NCBI GenBank assembly: GCA_902475245.1
Contig: CABRYP010000009.1
Coordinates: forward strand, 1-60,838
Direction: 5' to 3'
From: an uncultured Collinsella sp.
GTDB lineage: Bacteria > Actinomycetota > Coriobacteriia > Coriobacteriales > Coriobacteriaceae
Length of the DNA: 60,838 nt
Made by a program: the position numbers and the translations under genes. The notes under the pieces were generated by a model. It was not told where the DNA came from. It did no database searches and saw only the letters and a list, made by a program, of their open reading frames with translations. Shown piece after piece: positions 16,459 to 25,565 of this stretch; position 1 is the stretch's first letter; every line of letters starts with the position of its first letter.

Positions 16459-17319
16459 TTAGTTCTCCCCCTTATCCTGCTTGCCCAGATATGCCTCGAT
16501 AACAGCGTCGTTGTTCTGGATCTCCTCGGCCGTACCCTTGGCGATGACCTTGCCAAAGTTGAGCACGCAGATGCCCTCGCAGATGTTCATAACGAGCGAC
16601 ATATCATGCTCGATAAGCATGATGGCGATGCCGAAGGTGTCGCGAATCTTGACGATGTTCGCCATGAGTTCTGCGGTCTCGGACGGGTTCATTCCGGCGG
16701 CAGGCTCGTCGAGCAGCAGTAGCTTGGGGTTGGTGGCAAGCGCGCGGACGATTTCCAGACGACGCTGGGCGCCGTAAGGCAGCGATCCGGCCTGCTCATT
16801 TGCCAGGTGCTCCATGTCAAAAATGGACAGCAGCTCCATGGCGCGCTCGTGGGCGGCCTTCTCGTGCTTCCAATACGTCGGCAGGCGCAGAACGCCCTCA
16901 AAGCCGGAGTAGCGCTCCTGGTTGTGCAGGCCGACCTTAACGTTGTCCTCCACCGTCATGGTGTTGAACAGGCGAATGTTCTGGAACGTACGGGCAATAC
17001 CCATGCGGTTGACCTGGTAGACCGACTTGCCCGAAGTGTCCTCACCGTCGAGCAGGATGGTGCCGTGCGTGGGCTGGTACACCTTGGTGAGCAGGTTGAA
17101 GACCGTGGTCTTGCCAGCGCCGTTGGGGCCGATGAGACCGGCGATCTCGGTCTTGCCGATGGTCAGGCTAAAGTCGTCTACTGCCTTAAGGCCTCCAAAC
17201 TCAATGCCCAAGTGGATGCACTCGAGCGCCGGGCGCTGACCCAGGTCGCGGTCGGGAACGATAGCGCCAGAAGGATACGGGACCATCTTGCCCTTGTTGA
17301 ACTCAAACTTACTGGGCAT
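16459..17319 (-). CDS. livG: Branched-chain amino acid ABC transporter, ATP-binding protein LivG
   Basis: This ATPase has Walker A GPNGAGKTT near residue 65, Walker B LLLLDEPAAG and the LivG feature AGMNPSE just after it. It carries an extra N-terminal tail of about 30 residues before the domain starts. The ATG at 17319 follows GGAGG by nine bases and overlaps the last codons of livM by 11 bases, which suggests coupled translation. It partners LivF. Confidence 0.94.
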   Translation of the reverse strand: MPSKFEFNKGKMVPYPSGAIVPDRDLGQRPALECIHLGIEFGGLKAVDDFSLTIGKTEIAGLIGPNGAGKTTVFNLLTKVYQPTHGTILLDGEDTSGKSVYQVNRMGIARTFQNIRLFNTMTVEDNVKVGLHNQERYSGFEGVLRLPTYWKHEKAAHERAMELLSIFDMEHLANEQAGSLPYGAQRRLEIVRALATNPKLLLLDEPAAGMNPSETAELMANIVKIRDTFGIAIMLIEHDMSLVMNICEGICVLNFGKVIAKGTAEEIQNNDAVIEAYLGKQDKGEN

Positions 17320-18388
17320 CGGCTGCCACCTCCTTCTTGGAAGCAAAGCGGTCCTTAATGCGTGCGAAGAATGCCTTGAGCTGTGGGTTGTTAGTAAAGA
17401 CCATGACCAGGATCAACACGATGGCGTAGATGAGCATGCGGTAGTCCGAGAACTGACGGAGCAACTCGGGGAGCACCGTGAGCAGCGCCGCGGCGATAAC
17501 GGAACCGCGCATGTTGCCCAGGCCGCCCAGAACCACGAACACCAGAATGAGGATCGACGTGTTGAAGTCGAACTTAGTAGCGGAAAGCTGCGAGAAGTTA
17601 CCGCCGAACAAAGCTCCGGCAGCACCGGCGAGGGCGGCGGAAACCACGAAGGCGATCATGCGGTACTGGGTGACGGAGATGCCCACGGACTCGGCAGCGA
17701 TCTTGTTATCGCGCACGGCAATAATGGCACGACCGGTACGGCTGCGAACCAGGTTGAGTACAATCACGAGCGCGACCATAACCAAGATGGCGCCGGCAAG
17801 GAAGGTCGAATAGGTCGACACGCCCGATGCTCCCTGCGCGCCCTTGATGATGGCGGTGCCGTCCTCGAGCAGGTGCAGGTCGTTGATCGTAGAGTTACCC
17901 GTGATGTTAAAGATCACATGCAGGCCGCGGGAGTCGACGCCCACGATAAGGCAGGTGACGATCTCTTTGATGATCTCGCCAAAAGCCAGGGTCACGATGG
18001 CCAGATAGTCGCCGCTCAGGCGCAGGACCGGGATACCGATCAAGAAGCCCAAGATGGCAGCGGCGATAGCGCCGACCACAATGCTGATGATCAGACGCAT
18101 CGGATCGGACGGAACGGCGCTCTCCAGCGCGACGGCAGTGACGATGCCCGTATAGGCGCCGACGCTCATAAAGCCTGCGTGGCCCAGCGACAAGTCGCCC
18201 GCGATACCAACGACGAGGTTAAGGGAGATGGCCATAACAATGTAGGCCGTAATGGGGACCAGCTGGCCGGCAATCATGCGCGGGATCATGTGGTTGGACT
18301 GCATAAAGAACACGATGGCGAACGCCACAAGGCACATGGCGTACGTAACAAAGTCGTGACGCGTCTGCTTGTCTTTAAGAAACTTCAT
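17309..18388 (-). CDS. livM: Branched-chain amino acid ABC transporter, permease LivM
   Basis: This integral membrane protein of about 359 residues has eight or more membrane helices and the conserved permease segment LSLGHAGFMSVGAY near residue 95, with LSGDYLAIVTLAFGEI further on. With LivH it forms the membrane channel of the liv importer. The ATG at 18388 has GGTGA just upstream; a GTG three codons earlier is possible. It begins 9 bases after the livH stop. Confidence 0.93.
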   Translation of the reverse strand: MKFLKDKQTRHDFVTYAMCLVAFAIVFFMQSNHMIPRMIAGQLVPITAYIVMAISLNLVVGIAGDLSLGHAGFMSVGAYTGIVTAVALESAVPSDPMRLIISIVVGAIAAAILGFLIGIPVLRLSGDYLAIVTLAFGEIIKEIVTCLIVGVDSRGLHVIFNITGNSTINDLHLLEDGTAIIKGAQGASGVSTYSTFLAGAILVMVALVIVLNLVRSRTGRAIIAVRDNKIAAESVGISVTQYRMIAFVVSAALAGAAGALFGGNFSQLSATKFDFNTSILILVFVVLGGLGNMRGSVIAAALLTVLPELLRQFSDYRMLIYAIVLILVMVFTNNPQLKAFFARIKDRFASKKEVAADAQ

Positions 18389-18397
18389 AACGCTCAC

Positions 18398-19279
18398 CTA
18401 CACCTTCTCGGGGACGTACTTGCCCAAGAGGCCGGCAGGCTTGACGAGCAGGACGATGATCAGAACACCAAAGACGATGGAGTTGGCAAGGCTCGTGGAA
18501 ATGTAAGCCTGCGCCATCGCTTCGATGATGCCGATGAGAATGCCGCCGACAAAAGCGCCGGGGATGGAGCCGATGCCACCGAAGACAGCGGCGTCGAAGG
18601 CCTTGATGCCAGGCATAGCACCCGTCGTGGGCTGCAGCACCGGCGAGTAGGAGCACAGCAGCACGCCGGCGATGGCGGCAAGGGCAGAGCCGATGGCAAA
18701 CGTCATCGAAATGGTGCGGTTGACGTTGATGCCCATGAGCTGAGCGGCAGCCTTGTCCTCGGACACGGCGCGCATGGCCTTGCCCATCTTGGTCTTACCT
18801 GTAAAGAACATCAGGCCGGCCATGATAACCAGGCAGGCGACGATGGTGACGAGCGAGACGGCGCTTACGTTGAACTTGGCCAAGAACTCCGGCACCTGGA
18901 AGGTGACGAGCGAAGTGAAGTTCTTGGGCGTGGCGCCCCACAGAAGCTGCGCGGCGTTCTGCAGGAAGTAGGACACGCCGATAGCCGTAATCAGAACGGC
19001 CAGCGGGCCTGCTTGGCGCAGCGGCTTATAGGCCAGGCCCTCAATGAGAACACCGAGAACCGTGCAGGCCACGCAAGAGAGAACTACAGATGCCCAGCCC
19101 GGGAGGCCGAGATACGACGTGGCGCAGAACGAGACATAGGCACCGACCATGATGACATCGCCGTGAGCGAAGTTGAGCATCTTGGCGATACCGTAGACCA
19201 TGGTGTAGCCCAACGCGATGATGGCGTAGACGCTGCCCATGGACAGGCCGTTGACCAGGTATTGGATAAAGACCGTCAT
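18398..19279 (-). CDS. livH: Branched-chain amino acid ABC transporter, permease LivH
   Basis: The 293-residue permease starts MTVFIQYLVNGLSMGSVYA, the usual LivH start, and carries the motif LNFAHGDVIMVGAY. It forms the membrane domain with LivM. The ATG at 19279 lies nine bases after AAAGGGGG; a longer frame to 19372 would add residues not seen in the family. A 139-base gap with two hairpins separates it from livK, which would allow the binding protein to be made in excess. Confidence 0.94.
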   Translation of the reverse strand: MTVFIQYLVNGLSMGSVYAIIALGYTMVYGIAKMLNFAHGDVIMVGAYVSFCATSYLGLPGWASVVLSCVACTVLGVLIEGLAYKPLRQAGPLAVLITAIGVSYFLQNAAQLLWGATPKNFTSLVTFQVPEFLAKFNVSAVSLVTIVACLVIMAGLMFFTGKTKMGKAMRAVSEDKAAAQLMGINVNRTISMTFAIGSALAAIAGVLLCSYSPVLQPTTGAMPGIKAFDAAVFGGIGSIPGAFVGGILIGIIEAMAQAYISTSLANSIVFGVLIIVLLVKPAGLLGKYVPEKV

Positions 19280-19326
19280 GTTCCACATCCCCCTTTCGAA
19301 TAGGTTTCCAGTTAATGTATGAAACA

Positions 19327-19387
19327 GGGACGTTACATCGTCCCTAGATACCAAGCAAGCAGGGAAGGCCAAAACCTCCCCTGCTTG
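19327..19387 (-). promoter_or_regulatory. Two hairpins between livK and livH
   Basis: GGGACG/CGTCCC (19327-19344) and CAAGCAGGG...CCCTGCTTG with an extended base (19356-19387) lie in the intercistronic gap. Neither has a clear T-run, so partial termination or RNA stabilisation of the upstream binding-protein message is more likely than full termination. Confidence 0.5.
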
Positions 19388-19418
19388 GGATCAAAACCGC
19401 TCTATGTAAGGCGGCCTA

Positions 19419-20606
19419 TTAGGCCTGTACGTACTTGCCGTCAGTGATGACGTACGCCGTGGGCTCCTTCTGGACCTGACCCTTATCGTTCCAGGAGAGC
19501 TTGCCAGTCAGGCCGTCAACAGTAATGTTGCGCATAGCCTCGGGAAGCTTCTCGGCAACCTCGGTGGGGTCGGCGTCGACACCCAGGCCGGCCTCCTTGA
19601 GAGCCTCGACCACAGCATGCACGCCGTCGTAGGCGTCGGCGGCAAACTGGTCGGGGGTATCGCCGTACTTATCTTTGTAAGCGTTGACGAAGTCGGCGTT
19701 CTTCTCGTCGTCGGCGGAGAACGGGGTCATGAGCAGCAGACCCTCGGCAAGAGAGGTATCGAAGCCCTCAACGCCCAGGATACCGTCCATGCCGTCGCAG
19801 CCCATCATCTTGACGTCGTAGCCCATGTCCTTGGCGTTCTTGAGCAGGACGGACGCCGGTGTGTAGTAGATCGGCGCAAAGATCATGGTGGCGCCAGCCT
19901 GCTTGGCCTTGGTCAGCTGGTTGGTAAAGCTCGTGGCGGAGTCGTCCTTAAAGGTCTCCTCGTCAACAATCTCGAGCTTGGACTCAGCGGCCTGGGCCTT
20001 AAAGGAATCTGCGATGCCCGAAGAATAGGCGTCGCCGGAGTTATAGAACAGCACGAACTTCTCGTCCGCATACTTCTGCGCCAGGAACTTGGCAGCGTTG
20101 ACACCCTGGTTGGGGTCGGTGAAGCAAACCTGGAAGACGCAATCCTTGCCCTTGGTAACGTCCTCGGAGGACGCGGACGGGGTAATCATGAACGTCTCGG
20201 GGTCGTTACCGCACTCAGCAGCAACGGCGACCGACGCACCCGTGGTGGTCGGACCGACAAGGGCCTGCATGCCCCAGTCGAGCAGGGTGTTGAAGGCGTT
20301 GACGGCCTTCTCGCCGTCAGCCTGGTCGTCCTCGGCCTTGCTGACAAGCGGCAGTTCCTTAGTCGAGAAATCCTTGCAGCCAAGCTCGACAGCCTGTGTA
20401 ACGGACTTGCCGTAGGACGCGTTGGCGCCGGTCAGTGGGCCGATGGTGCCGATCTTAAACGAAGCGTCGCCCGAAGCGGAACCACTGTCGCCGCCGTTGG
20501 AGGAGCAGCCAGCTAGAATGGACATCGCCCCCAGACCTGCTGCGCTCGCGATAACGCTCCTGCGATTCATAACAGGGTTCAATGACTTACCGGTGAGGCT
20601 CGACAT
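19419..20606 (-). CDS. livK: Branched-chain amino acid ABC transporter, substrate-binding lipoprotein
   Basis: The 395-residue protein has a signal sequence with an RR pair and a lipobox LAGC at residues 31-34, so it should be anchored to the outer face of the membrane by Cys34. The mature part shows the periplasmic-binding-protein type I fold, with FKIGTIGPLTGANASYG at the beginning. It captures the amino acid and hands it to LivHM. It is the first gene of the liv operon, with a good GGAG ribosome-binding site. A shortened relative lies just upstream at 20878-21183. Specificity for Leu/Ile/Val is inferred from the operon. Confidence 0.93.
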   Translation of the reverse strand: MSSLTGKSLNPVMNRRSVIASAAGLGAMSILAGCSSNGGDSGSASGDASFKIGTIGPLTGANASYGKSVTQAVELGCKDFSTKELPLVSKAEDDQADGEKAVNAFNTLLDWGMQALVGPTTTGASVAVAAECGNDPETFMITPSASSEDVTKGKDCVFQVCFTDPNQGVNAAKFLAQKYADEKFVLFYNSGDAYSSGIADSFKAQAAESKLEIVDEETFKDDSATSFTNQLTKAKQAGATMIFAPIYYTPASVLLKNAKDMGYDVKMMGCDGMDGILGVEGFDTSLAEGLLLMTPFSADDEKNADFVNAYKDKYGDTPDQFAADAYDGVHAVVEALKEAGLGVDADPTEVAEKLPEAMRNITVDGLTGKLSWNDKGQVQKEPTAYVITDGKYVQA

Positions 20607-20877
20607 GCGGCTCTCCTCTCAAATCTCGTCGGGTTTTGGTTACCCGACAGGCCATCCTTCGCCGTGTTCGGCGTTCGCAAAATAGTAGACGCTTTAGTTA
20701 GGAAAAGTGGCGGTTATTTCGACTTTTCTTTGGATTTGTTCATTTATCCATATTTCTGCGTATTTCTATTACTTTATGCAGTAAAGCCACTTTATTGTGT
20801 AAAAGCAATGTTTCCGTTCTGTTACAAGCGTCCCCGCCCTGAATAAAACAGCCTCACCGGTCGCGCTTTATGCGCGC

Positions 20878-21183
20878 TTAGGCGGCGATGTACTTGCCGC
20901 CCTGGATCACATAGGCCGTAGCGGGCTTTTCGACCTGGCCCTCGTCATTCCACGTCAGCTCACCCGTCAGGCCCTCGATCTTGATCTTGCGCATGGCCTT
21001 GGTCGGCTGGTTGATAAAGCTCGTGGAGGAGTCGTCCTTAAAGGTCTCGGTATCGACGATGTCGAGCTTGGATGCCTTGGCCTGCTCGGCAAAGGCATCG
21101 GCGATCTCGCCCGAGACGGCGACGGCGGCACCGGTGGTGACGGGGCCGACGAGCGCCTGCATGCCCCAGTCGCACAGGGCAAA
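20878..21183 (-). pseudogene. Internally deleted relic of a second livK-like gene
   Basis: The frame encodes a patchwork of three livK segments: DWGMQALVGPVTTGAAVAVS, then EIADAFAEQAKASKLDIVD to INQPTKA, then MRKIKIEGLTGELTW to GGKYIAA. These match livK around residues 112-130, 195-233 and 357-395. The signal peptide, lipobox and most of the ligand lobes are gone, so it cannot be a working binding protein. All deletions have kept the frame. It probably arose by duplication of livK followed by decay, and is best treated as a pseudogene. Confidence 0.8.
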
Positions 21184-21380
21184 CCTTATGGTGCAAACGT
21201 TGACAGTTTGTTACGGAAGTTCGTTTGTAGCGAGCGTGTTTCCAATGTTTCCGCAGCGTTTCGGGGGTGCCGTTTTGTGCGACTCCTGTTAACTGGCGAG
21301 CACGCGCCCTCGGTTCACGCTAGAATGCACTCAACCTTTAAGCGGTTATTCCATCCATAAGATGCACGAAGGAGCTATCT

Positions 21381-22724
21381 ATGAGCGAACCCCTGCGCAC
21401 CGTGAACGTCGGCCTCATCGGTCTGGGAACCGTCGGCGGCGGCGTGGCCCGTCTGATCAAGAGCCACCACGATGAGTACCTGGCAGCCTACGGCATCGAC
21501 CTTAAGCTGACCCGCGCCTGCGCGCTTGCCTGGGAGCAGGCCGAGGCGGCAGGCATTGAGCGCGAGGCCTTTACGAGCGACTGGCACGATGTCGTCACCG
21601 ACCCCGCCGTCGACATCGTCGTCGAGCTGATCGGCGGCGAGCATCCCGCAACCGAGATCTTCACCACTGCCTTTGAGCACGGCAAGCACGTCGTCTCTGC
21701 CAACAAGGCCCTGCTGGGCCGTCACGTCGAGACGCTTGCCAAGAAGGCACGCGCGTGCGGCGTGCAGATTAAGTGCGAGGCCAGCTGCGGCGGCGGCATC
21801 CCCATCGTGAGCACGCTTGAGCACGATCTGGTGGGCAACAAGATCCTGACCATCGCCGGCATCCTCAACGGCACCACCAACTACATCCTGTCGCGCATGG
21901 ACGCCGAGGGCGCCGATTACGCCGACGTGCTCGCCGATGCACAGGCCAAGGGCTATGCCGAGGCCGACCCGTCCGCCGACGTCGACGGCTTCGATGCCGC
22001 CAGCAAGACGGCGATCCTCGCCTCCATCGGCTTTGGCACCCGCGTGACCACCGATGATGTGTACCAGCAGGGTATCCGCACCATCGGCGCCGAGGACATC
22101 GCCCAGGCCCGCGAGCTCGGCTACACCATTAAGCTGCTCGGCATCGCCCGCAACACCGACGCCGGCGTCGATGTTCGCGTGCATCCCACGCTCATCCCGG
22201 CAGACCACATGCTTGCCAAGGTCAACGGCGCCATGAACGCTGTTTACGTAGTGGGCGACGCCGTGGGCGAGACCATGTTCTACGGTGCCGGCGCAGGCTC
22301 CTTCCCCACCGCGAGCGCCGTCGTGGGCGATATCCTGTCGCTCTCCGAGCAGATTAGCCGGGGCGTGGCTCCGCTGCCCGAGATTGAGCCCTATGGTCAC
22401 AACCTCGCCTTTAAGCCCATGGACGAGCTCCAGACCAAGTACTATGTGCGCCTGAAGGTCGCCGACCGCGTGGGCGCCCTGTCCGAGACGGTCGACATCT
22501 TTGCCAAGCACAACATTTCGATCTCGCTCATCAACCAAGTCGAGGACGGCAAGTCGGGTGTCAGCGATGCCTGCTCGGTCATCTTCCTGACGCACCGCGC
22601 ACTCGAGAAGGACGTCCAGGCTGCCGCCGCGGAGCTTGCCAGCGTCGACTGCGTGGCCGAGGTCGCCAACGTCCTGCGCATCGAGGACGTCGGGGCCTGG
22701 ACCGAAGGCGTCATGGCCAACTAG
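21381..22724 (+). CDS. hom: Homoserine dehydrogenase
   Basis: The enzyme reduces aspartate semialdehyde to homoserine with NAD(P)H, the branch point to threonine, methionine and isoleucine. The 447-residue product shows the dinucleotide-binding GLIGLGTVGGG (11-21), NKALLGRH around residue 110, and GILNGTTNYIL, the homoserine dehydrogenase signature. A C-terminal ACT domain (about 365-440, VRLKVADRVGAL) is the usual site of threonine feedback inhibition. The start has GAAGGAG nine bases upstream. It stands alone, with its own terminator. Confidence 0.96.
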   Translation: MSEPLRTVNVGLIGLGTVGGGVARLIKSHHDEYLAAYGIDLKLTRACALAWEQAEAAGIEREAFTSDWHDVVTDPAVDIVVELIGGEHPATEIFTTAFEHGKHVVSANKALLGRHVETLAKKARACGVQIKCEASCGGGIPIVSTLEHDLVGNKILTIAGILNGTTNYILSRMDAEGADYADVLADAQAKGYAEADPSADVDGFDAASKTAILASIGFGTRVTTDDVYQQGIRTIGAEDIAQARELGYTIKLLGIARNTDAGVDVRVHPTLIPADHMLAKVNGAMNAVYVVGDAVGETMFYGAGAGSFPTASAVVGDILSLSEQISRGVAPLPEIEPYGHNLAFKPMDELQTKYYVRLKVADRVGALSETVDIFAKHNISISLINQVEDGKSGVSDACSVIFLTHRALEKDVQAAAAELASVDCVAEVANVLRIEDVGAWTEGVMAN

Positions 22725-22755
22725 TTCGGTTTACACCCCACAACGCATTTGCTCG

Positions 22756-22791
22756 AAGGGCTCCCGTCTGGTCTTGGACGGGAGCCCTTTT
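22756..22791 (+). terminator. Terminator of hom
   Basis: AAGGGCTCCCGTC (22756-22768) pairs perfectly with GACGGGAGCCCTT (22777-22789), followed by TTTTAT. It lies 31 bases after the hom stop. Confidence 0.9.
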
Positions 22792-22947
22792 ATTTGCACG
22801 CTCGGGGCGCATTGACGCGATCCGCGTTTGAACAATTTGACCGTTCGGTGTCAACCAGGGATACCGCTCACCGATAAGCAGACATGTTTGCTTTTGTCCG
22901 CCGCTATCCTGTGCTGCGTACGTCCACCCCCGAAGAATGGAGGCACC

Positions 22948-23697
22948 ATGTTGCTCGAGGGCAAGAAAGCAATCATCACCGGAGGCACGCGCGGTATCGG
23001 CTATGCCATCGCCTGCCGCTTTATCGAGGAGGGTGCCACCGTCACCGTCTTTGGCTCGCGTCAGGAGACCGCCGATGCGGCCGTTGAGAAGCTGACAGCC
23101 GTCTATCCCGACGCCAAGGTCTGGGGTCGCTCCTGCGACCTCACCTCACTCGAAGCCGTGACCGAGGCCTTTACCCAGGCTGCAGCCGATATGGGCGGTC
23201 TCGATACGGTCGTCAACAATGCCGGAATCTCCCAGCGCTCACCCCTTTTGGACTACACGGCCGAGGAGTTCGCCAAAGTCATGGACCTCAACGTCGTCGC
23301 TGTCTTTAACGGTCACCAGGCGGCCGCCAAGATTATGACCGAGGCCGGTCACGGCGGCACCATCACTACCACGAGCTCGATGGTCGCCAAGTACGGCCAG
23401 CCCTCCGGCGTCGGTTACCCCACGTCCAAGTTTGCCGTCAACGGCATGGTCCAGTCGCTCTCGCGCGAGCTCGCCCCCATGGGCATCCGCGTCAACGCCG
23501 TTGCCCCTGGCGTGACTAAGACCGACATGGTCGCCAACCTGCCCGAAGAGGTTATTAAGCCCATCATCGCCACTATTCCGCTCGGCCGCATGGGCGAGCC
23601 CGAGGACGTCGCCAACGCCTTTGTTTTCCTAGCGAGCGACATGTCATCCTATGTCACGGGCGCCGTGCTCCCCGTCGACGGAGCCGCCCGCTCCTAA
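22948..23697 (+). CDS. Short-chain dehydrogenase/reductase (FabG-like)
   Basis: The 249-residue SDR contains the cofactor motif TGGTRGIG (about 11-18), NNAGIS, and the catalytic set Ser (TTSSMVAK), Tyr and Lys in YPTSK. It ends with SSYVTGAVLPVDGAARS, typical of 3-oxoacyl-ACP reductase-like SDRs. The absence of other fatty-acid genes nearby makes FabG unlikely as the housekeeping enzyme; bile acid or sugar alcohol dehydrogenases share this fold and are plausible in a gut organism. The ATG at 22948 has GGAGG just upstream; a longer frame to 22828 is rejected. Confidence 0.85.
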   Translation: MLLEGKKAIITGGTRGIGYAIACRFIEEGATVTVFGSRQETADAAVEKLTAVYPDAKVWGRSCDLTSLEAVTEAFTQAAADMGGLDTVVNNAGISQRSPLLDYTAEEFAKVMDLNVVAVFNGHQAAAKIMTEAGHGGTITTTSSMVAKYGQPSGVGYPTSKFAVNGMVQSLSRELAPMGIRVNAVAPGVTKTDMVANLPEEVIKPIIATIPLGRMGEPEDVANAFVFLASDMSSYVTGAVLPVDGAARS

Positions 23698-23741
23698 AGG
23701 TCGCAAGCCACGACTTCGAACCTCAACGAGGCCCAACGCAA

Positions 23742-23780
23742 AAGGCGCGCTGTCTGCATCAACCGCAGGCAGCGCGCCTT
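23742..23780. terminator. Shared terminator between the SDR and antiporter genes
   Basis: AAGGCGCGCTGTCTGC (23742-23757) pairs with GCAGGCAGCGCGCCTT (23765-23780) with one mismatch. It lies between convergent genes and could end both. T-rich sequence follows on the plus strand. Confidence 0.75.
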
Positions 23781-23818
23781 CTATTATTTGGACGGAACCC
23801 GTATCCCGGTATTCCTTA

Positions 23819-25381
23819 CTACTTACCGTCGTCGTCCTGGGCTTCATCGCGCGCATAGAGCTCCAGCATGCGGCGGCGGTATTCGTGTACGGCGAGCTTG
23901 GCGCGCTCAAGGCGGCGGCGCTCACGCGGAGTCAGCTCGGACGGGTCAACCTCATCACCATAGGTCTTATCGGCAAGAAGACGCGCCGCGTCCACGATGC
24001 GGGCATCGATGTGGCCGCTCGCCGCCTCGGCGGAAAGACGCTCGGCAATCGTATCGAGCGTAGGCAGGCCCTCGAATACGCGACCATGACCATGCGAGGT
24101 CAGTAGCTCGTGCTCGCGTGCGAGCAGGCTCGCCAAATCATGATGGGCACGCAGGATGTCGAGCGCATCGGATGGATGCTCGGCGACTTCTGCCACGGCG
24201 GCGACCGGCGCGGCGTCGACCACGCGGTAGAAGAGCTGCGCGAGCAATGGCATCAAGAACACCGTGATGGCACCGGCGGCAACCATGACCGACGCAATAT
24301 CTTGCGACAGCGCGCCCGCGTTGACGGCCACGCTCGTTACGGCAACGATGATCGGCAGCGCCGTGGTGCAGTAGAGCGCCACGGTAATGCGGCCATACGC
24401 CGACACATCGCGCGTCACGGGACAAATGCTCATAGAGATGAGAATGGGCACGGCACGAATGATCAGCAGCGCCAAGATAAAGCCCACGAGCAGCCCGGGG
24501 CGCGACACCACGGCCGTCAGGTCGATCTTAGCGCCCGACACGGTAAAGAACACCGGGATCAAAAAGCCGTAGGCCAGGCCGTCGAGCTTGGTCTCAAGCG
24601 TATGGTTGCCCTCGGGGATGATATAGCGCAGGACAAAGCCGGCGGCAAAAGCGCCCAATACGATATCGAGGCTAAAGATGGCCGAGAACGCCACGAGCGT
24701 GACCAAAATAAGCACTGTCAGGCGTACGAACGTCTGCGACGTGGTATCGGCGCGCTCCTCGACAAACGCAAAGAAGCGGCTGCCGACGCGTTTGGAGCGG
24801 CTGGGGACCACGGCAAGCAGCACGCACACGGCGGCAAATAAGCCCAAGATCAGCAGCGTCTCGATGCCCGTACGGGCAGACAGCAGTACCGACATGGCGA
24901 GCACGGGGCCGAGCTCGCCCCACGTACCATAGGCAAGAATCGAATCACCGACGCGCGTTCCGGCAAGCAAACGCTCGCGCAAGATGGGCATGAGCGCCCC
25001 AAGCGCCGTCGAGGTCAAGGCGAGCGTCACGGCGATACCGTCGAAATGGCTGACCGAGAACCACGGGGTAAAGCGCACGGCAAGCCAGGCGATACAAAAT
25101 GTGACAGCCCACGTGGCCATACCGTAGCGGCCTTCGACGCCCGTGATGTTCTTGGGATCGATCTCAAAGCCGGCAAGCAGGAACAAAAATGCCAGACCGA
25201 GCTCTGACACGAGCGAGACCTCGGCATCTACATGGATGACGCCAAGCATATGGGGTCCCAGCACCGCGCCGAACACGAGCAAAAAGACCGTTTCGGGAAC
25301 GGGCTTTCCGGGAATCGCCGAGGCGATGAAGGGGCTTGCAAAGGCCACGAGCGCGATGATGGCGAGTGAAACGAATGCCAT
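23819..25381 (-). CDS. CPA2-family cation:proton antiporter
   Basis: The 520-residue protein has about twelve hydrophobic helices over the first 390 residues, with VFGAVLGPHMLG and LFLLAGFEIDPKNI as in KefB/NapA-type sodium or potassium/proton exchangers. The charged tail of about 120 residues has no recognisable TrkA-N nucleotide-binding domain. It would export sodium or potassium in exchange for protons and so help pH or salt homeostasis. The ion specificity cannot be read from sequence. The ribosome-binding site GAAAGG precedes the ATG. It is transcribed divergently from purL. Confidence 0.85.
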   Translation of the reverse strand: MAFVSLAIIALVAFASPFIASAIPGKPVPETVFLLVFGAVLGPHMLGVIHVDAEVSLVSELGLAFLFLLAGFEIDPKNITGVEGRYGMATWAVTFCIAWLAVRFTPWFSVSHFDGIAVTLALTSTALGALMPILRERLLAGTRVGDSILAYGTWGELGPVLAMSVLLSARTGIETLLILGLFAAVCVLLAVVPSRSKRVGSRFFAFVEERADTTSQTFVRLTVLILVTLVAFSAIFSLDIVLGAFAAGFVLRYIIPEGNHTLETKLDGLAYGFLIPVFFTVSGAKIDLTAVVSRPGLLVGFILALLIIRAVPILISMSICPVTRDVSAYGRITVALYCTTALPIIVAVTSVAVNAGALSQDIASVMVAAGAITVFLMPLLAQLFYRVVDAAPVAAVAEVAEHPSDALDILRAHHDLASLLAREHELLTSHGHGRVFEGLPTLDTIAERLSAEAASGHIDARIVDAARLLADKTYGDEVDPSELTPRERRRLERAKLAVHEYRRRMLELYARDEAQDDDGK

Positions 25382-25565
25382 GTGATGCCTTTCTCTTGTT
25401 TGCGCATCACTGTAGCACCCTCGCCGTCCTCAACGCGCCGCGAGCTGTCGTATCATAGTGAGGTTTACAAACATGTGGCTCAAGGCGACCGCAGGGCAGA
25501 CCCCGCAAACCGACCGCTGCCGCATACCGTACCGTACGCCCAACCGATCAGGAAGGCAGGAACCA

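Noticed and set aside
17288..19303. A 671-codon plus-strand open frame across livG, livM and livH
   Set aside because: It is antisense to three solid liv genes, and the composition (Asp/Gly/His/Arg-rich) is an artefact of GC-skewed codons.
21375..22595. A 406-codon reverse frame opposite hom
   Set aside because: Homoserine dehydrogenase is clear on the plus strand. The antisense frame has no motif.
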